A DNA stretch of 7,522 bases, taken from Flavobacteriales bacterium (GTDB lineage Bacteria; Bacteroidota; Bacteroidia; Flavobacteriales; Flavobacteriaceae). Shown one piece after another: positions 6,851 to 7,522 of the stretch (position 1 is the stretch's first letter; each line of letters starts with the position of its first letter). The stretch spans positions 1 to 7,522 of the forward strand of contig JALVKK010000288.1 of assembly GCA_027033875.1 (NCBI GenBank). Direction: 5' to 3'. Under the pieces are notes generated by a model, which worked only from the letters and a program-made list of their open reading frames with translations, was not told the DNA's origin and did no database searches. A program made the translations under genes and the position numbers.

Positions 6851-7522
6851 TTAAGTTGTGATTTCGGTACTATATTTCTTTCCAACTATTTTTGCAACAT
6901 AAATACTAAATTCGTAAAGAATCAACAAAGGAATGGCTACAATAATTTGACTGATAATATCCGGTGGTGTAATAACAGCGGCAAGCAATAGGATTAGAAT
7001 CAAAGCATATTTGCGATTTTGTTTCAAAAATTTATCGTCAACCAATCCCATTTTGGAAAGAAAATATATAATTATCGGCATTTCAAAAACAATACCGTTA
7101 GCTAATACGGTTGTTCTGACCAATGAATTGTACGATGCCAAATCAATATTATTTACTATTTCGTCGGTAACAAAATAATTACCTAAAAAATTGACCGACA
7201 ATGGGGTTATCACAAAATATCCGAAAAAGATACCGATGATAAATAAAATACTACTGACAAAAATAAATGATAAGCCGTACTTTTTTTCATTTTCATAAAG
7301 TGCCGGTTTGATAAATTTCCACAATTCATATATTATGTATGGAAAAGCGATAATAACACCAAAAATAACAGATGTCCAAATATGTGCCGAAAATTGTCCT
7401 GACATCGAACGATTGATAATGTTAATCGGTATTTTTTCGATACACAGTGCTTCACTTATTTTGCAAAACAAACGATAAGTGATAAAATCCGGATTTTTGG
7501 GGGCAAAAATAATATTATCATA
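6851..7522 (-). CDS. tatC: Sec-independent translocase subunit TatC, 5' end outside the window
   Basis: TatC is the inner-membrane receptor for twin-arginine signal peptides and exports folded proteins together with TatA. The frame is open through the right edge, giving 223 visible residues beginning YDNIIFAPKNPDFITYR, a segment typical of the first periplasmic loop of Bacteroidota TatC. The cytoplasmic N-terminus (usually the FxxHLxELR motif) and the first membrane helix are therefore cut off, perhaps 40-50 residues. In the visible part, hydrophobic segments lie at about 44-68, 82-110, 132-161, 172-187 and 190-213, completing six helices. Conserved marks are WKFIKPALYENEKK with its loop glutamate, FEMPIIIYFLSKMG with E147, and ITPPDIISQIIVAIP near the end. 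A TTG at 7471 could be mistaken for the start, but the conserved upstream sequence argues against this. No tatA is in view; the gene is probably cotranscribed with lptB. Confidence 0.97.
   Translation of the reverse strand, partial: YDNIIFAPKNPDFITYRLFCKISEALCIEKIPINIINRSMSGQFSAHIWTSVIFGVIIAFPYIIYELWKFIKPALYENEKKYGLSFIFVSSILFIIGIFFGYFVITPLSVNFLGNYFVTDEIVNNIDLASYNSLVRTTVLANGIVFEMPIIIYFLSKMGLVDDKFLKQNRKYALILILLLAAVITPPDIISQIIVAIPLLILYEFSIYVAKIVGKKYSTEITT

Noticed and set aside
1..7522. Search for a novel system, CRISPR array, insertion sequence, tRNA or prophage remnant
   Set aside because: All coding sequence is accounted for by well-known core genes, intergenic gaps are short, and no repeated units, terminal inverted repeats or tRNA-like folds were seen by eye.

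Overview
The window reads as an ordinary core-genome segment of a low-GC member of the Bacteroidota, probably Flavobacteriales (family not resolvable by eye). The signs are a cytochrome b558-type sdhCAB operon, an S46 dipeptidyl-peptidase (a family common in this phylum), a tatC next to lptB, little Shine-Dalgarno signal, and promoter-like sequences of the Bacteroidota form TTTG-N18-TAnnTTTG. All genes lie on the minus strand, so they are described here from right to left.

Right part (about 7522 to 6052): the 3' part of tatC, whose reading frame is open through the right edge, is followed after a 37-base gap by lptB. TatC is the receptor of the twin-arginine export system. LptB is the ATPase that drives lipopolysaccharide transport to the outer membrane. 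Centre (5983 to 2419): a promoter, then sdhC, sdhA and sdhB with gaps of 13 and 4 bases, closed by a strong intrinsic terminator. The three genes encode a complete menaquinone-linked succinate dehydrogenase: a dihaem membrane anchor, a covalent flavoprotein and a three-cluster iron-sulfur subunit. Left part (2397 to 138): a weaker promoter element, then a single gene for a secreted S46 serine dipeptidyl-peptidase. Its specificity residue is glycine, which points to DPP7-like cleavage after hydrophobic residues. The first 137 bases hold no gene; they contain a weak terminator-like hairpin and a possible promoter for a leftward gene beyond the edge.

Functionally, the window combines respiration/TCA cycle (sdhCAB), envelope biogenesis and export (tatC, lptB) and periplasmic peptide catabolism (S46 peptidase). 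The peptidase has a Sec signal, not a Tat signal, so the neighbouring tatC is not evidently its exporter. I found no mobile element, CRISPR array, RNA gene or unfamiliar gene system. The points worth a second look are fine details: the peptidase specificity residue and its basic C-terminal tail, the anchor subunit's missing E-pathway glutamate, the matching promoter spacing, and two start sites.
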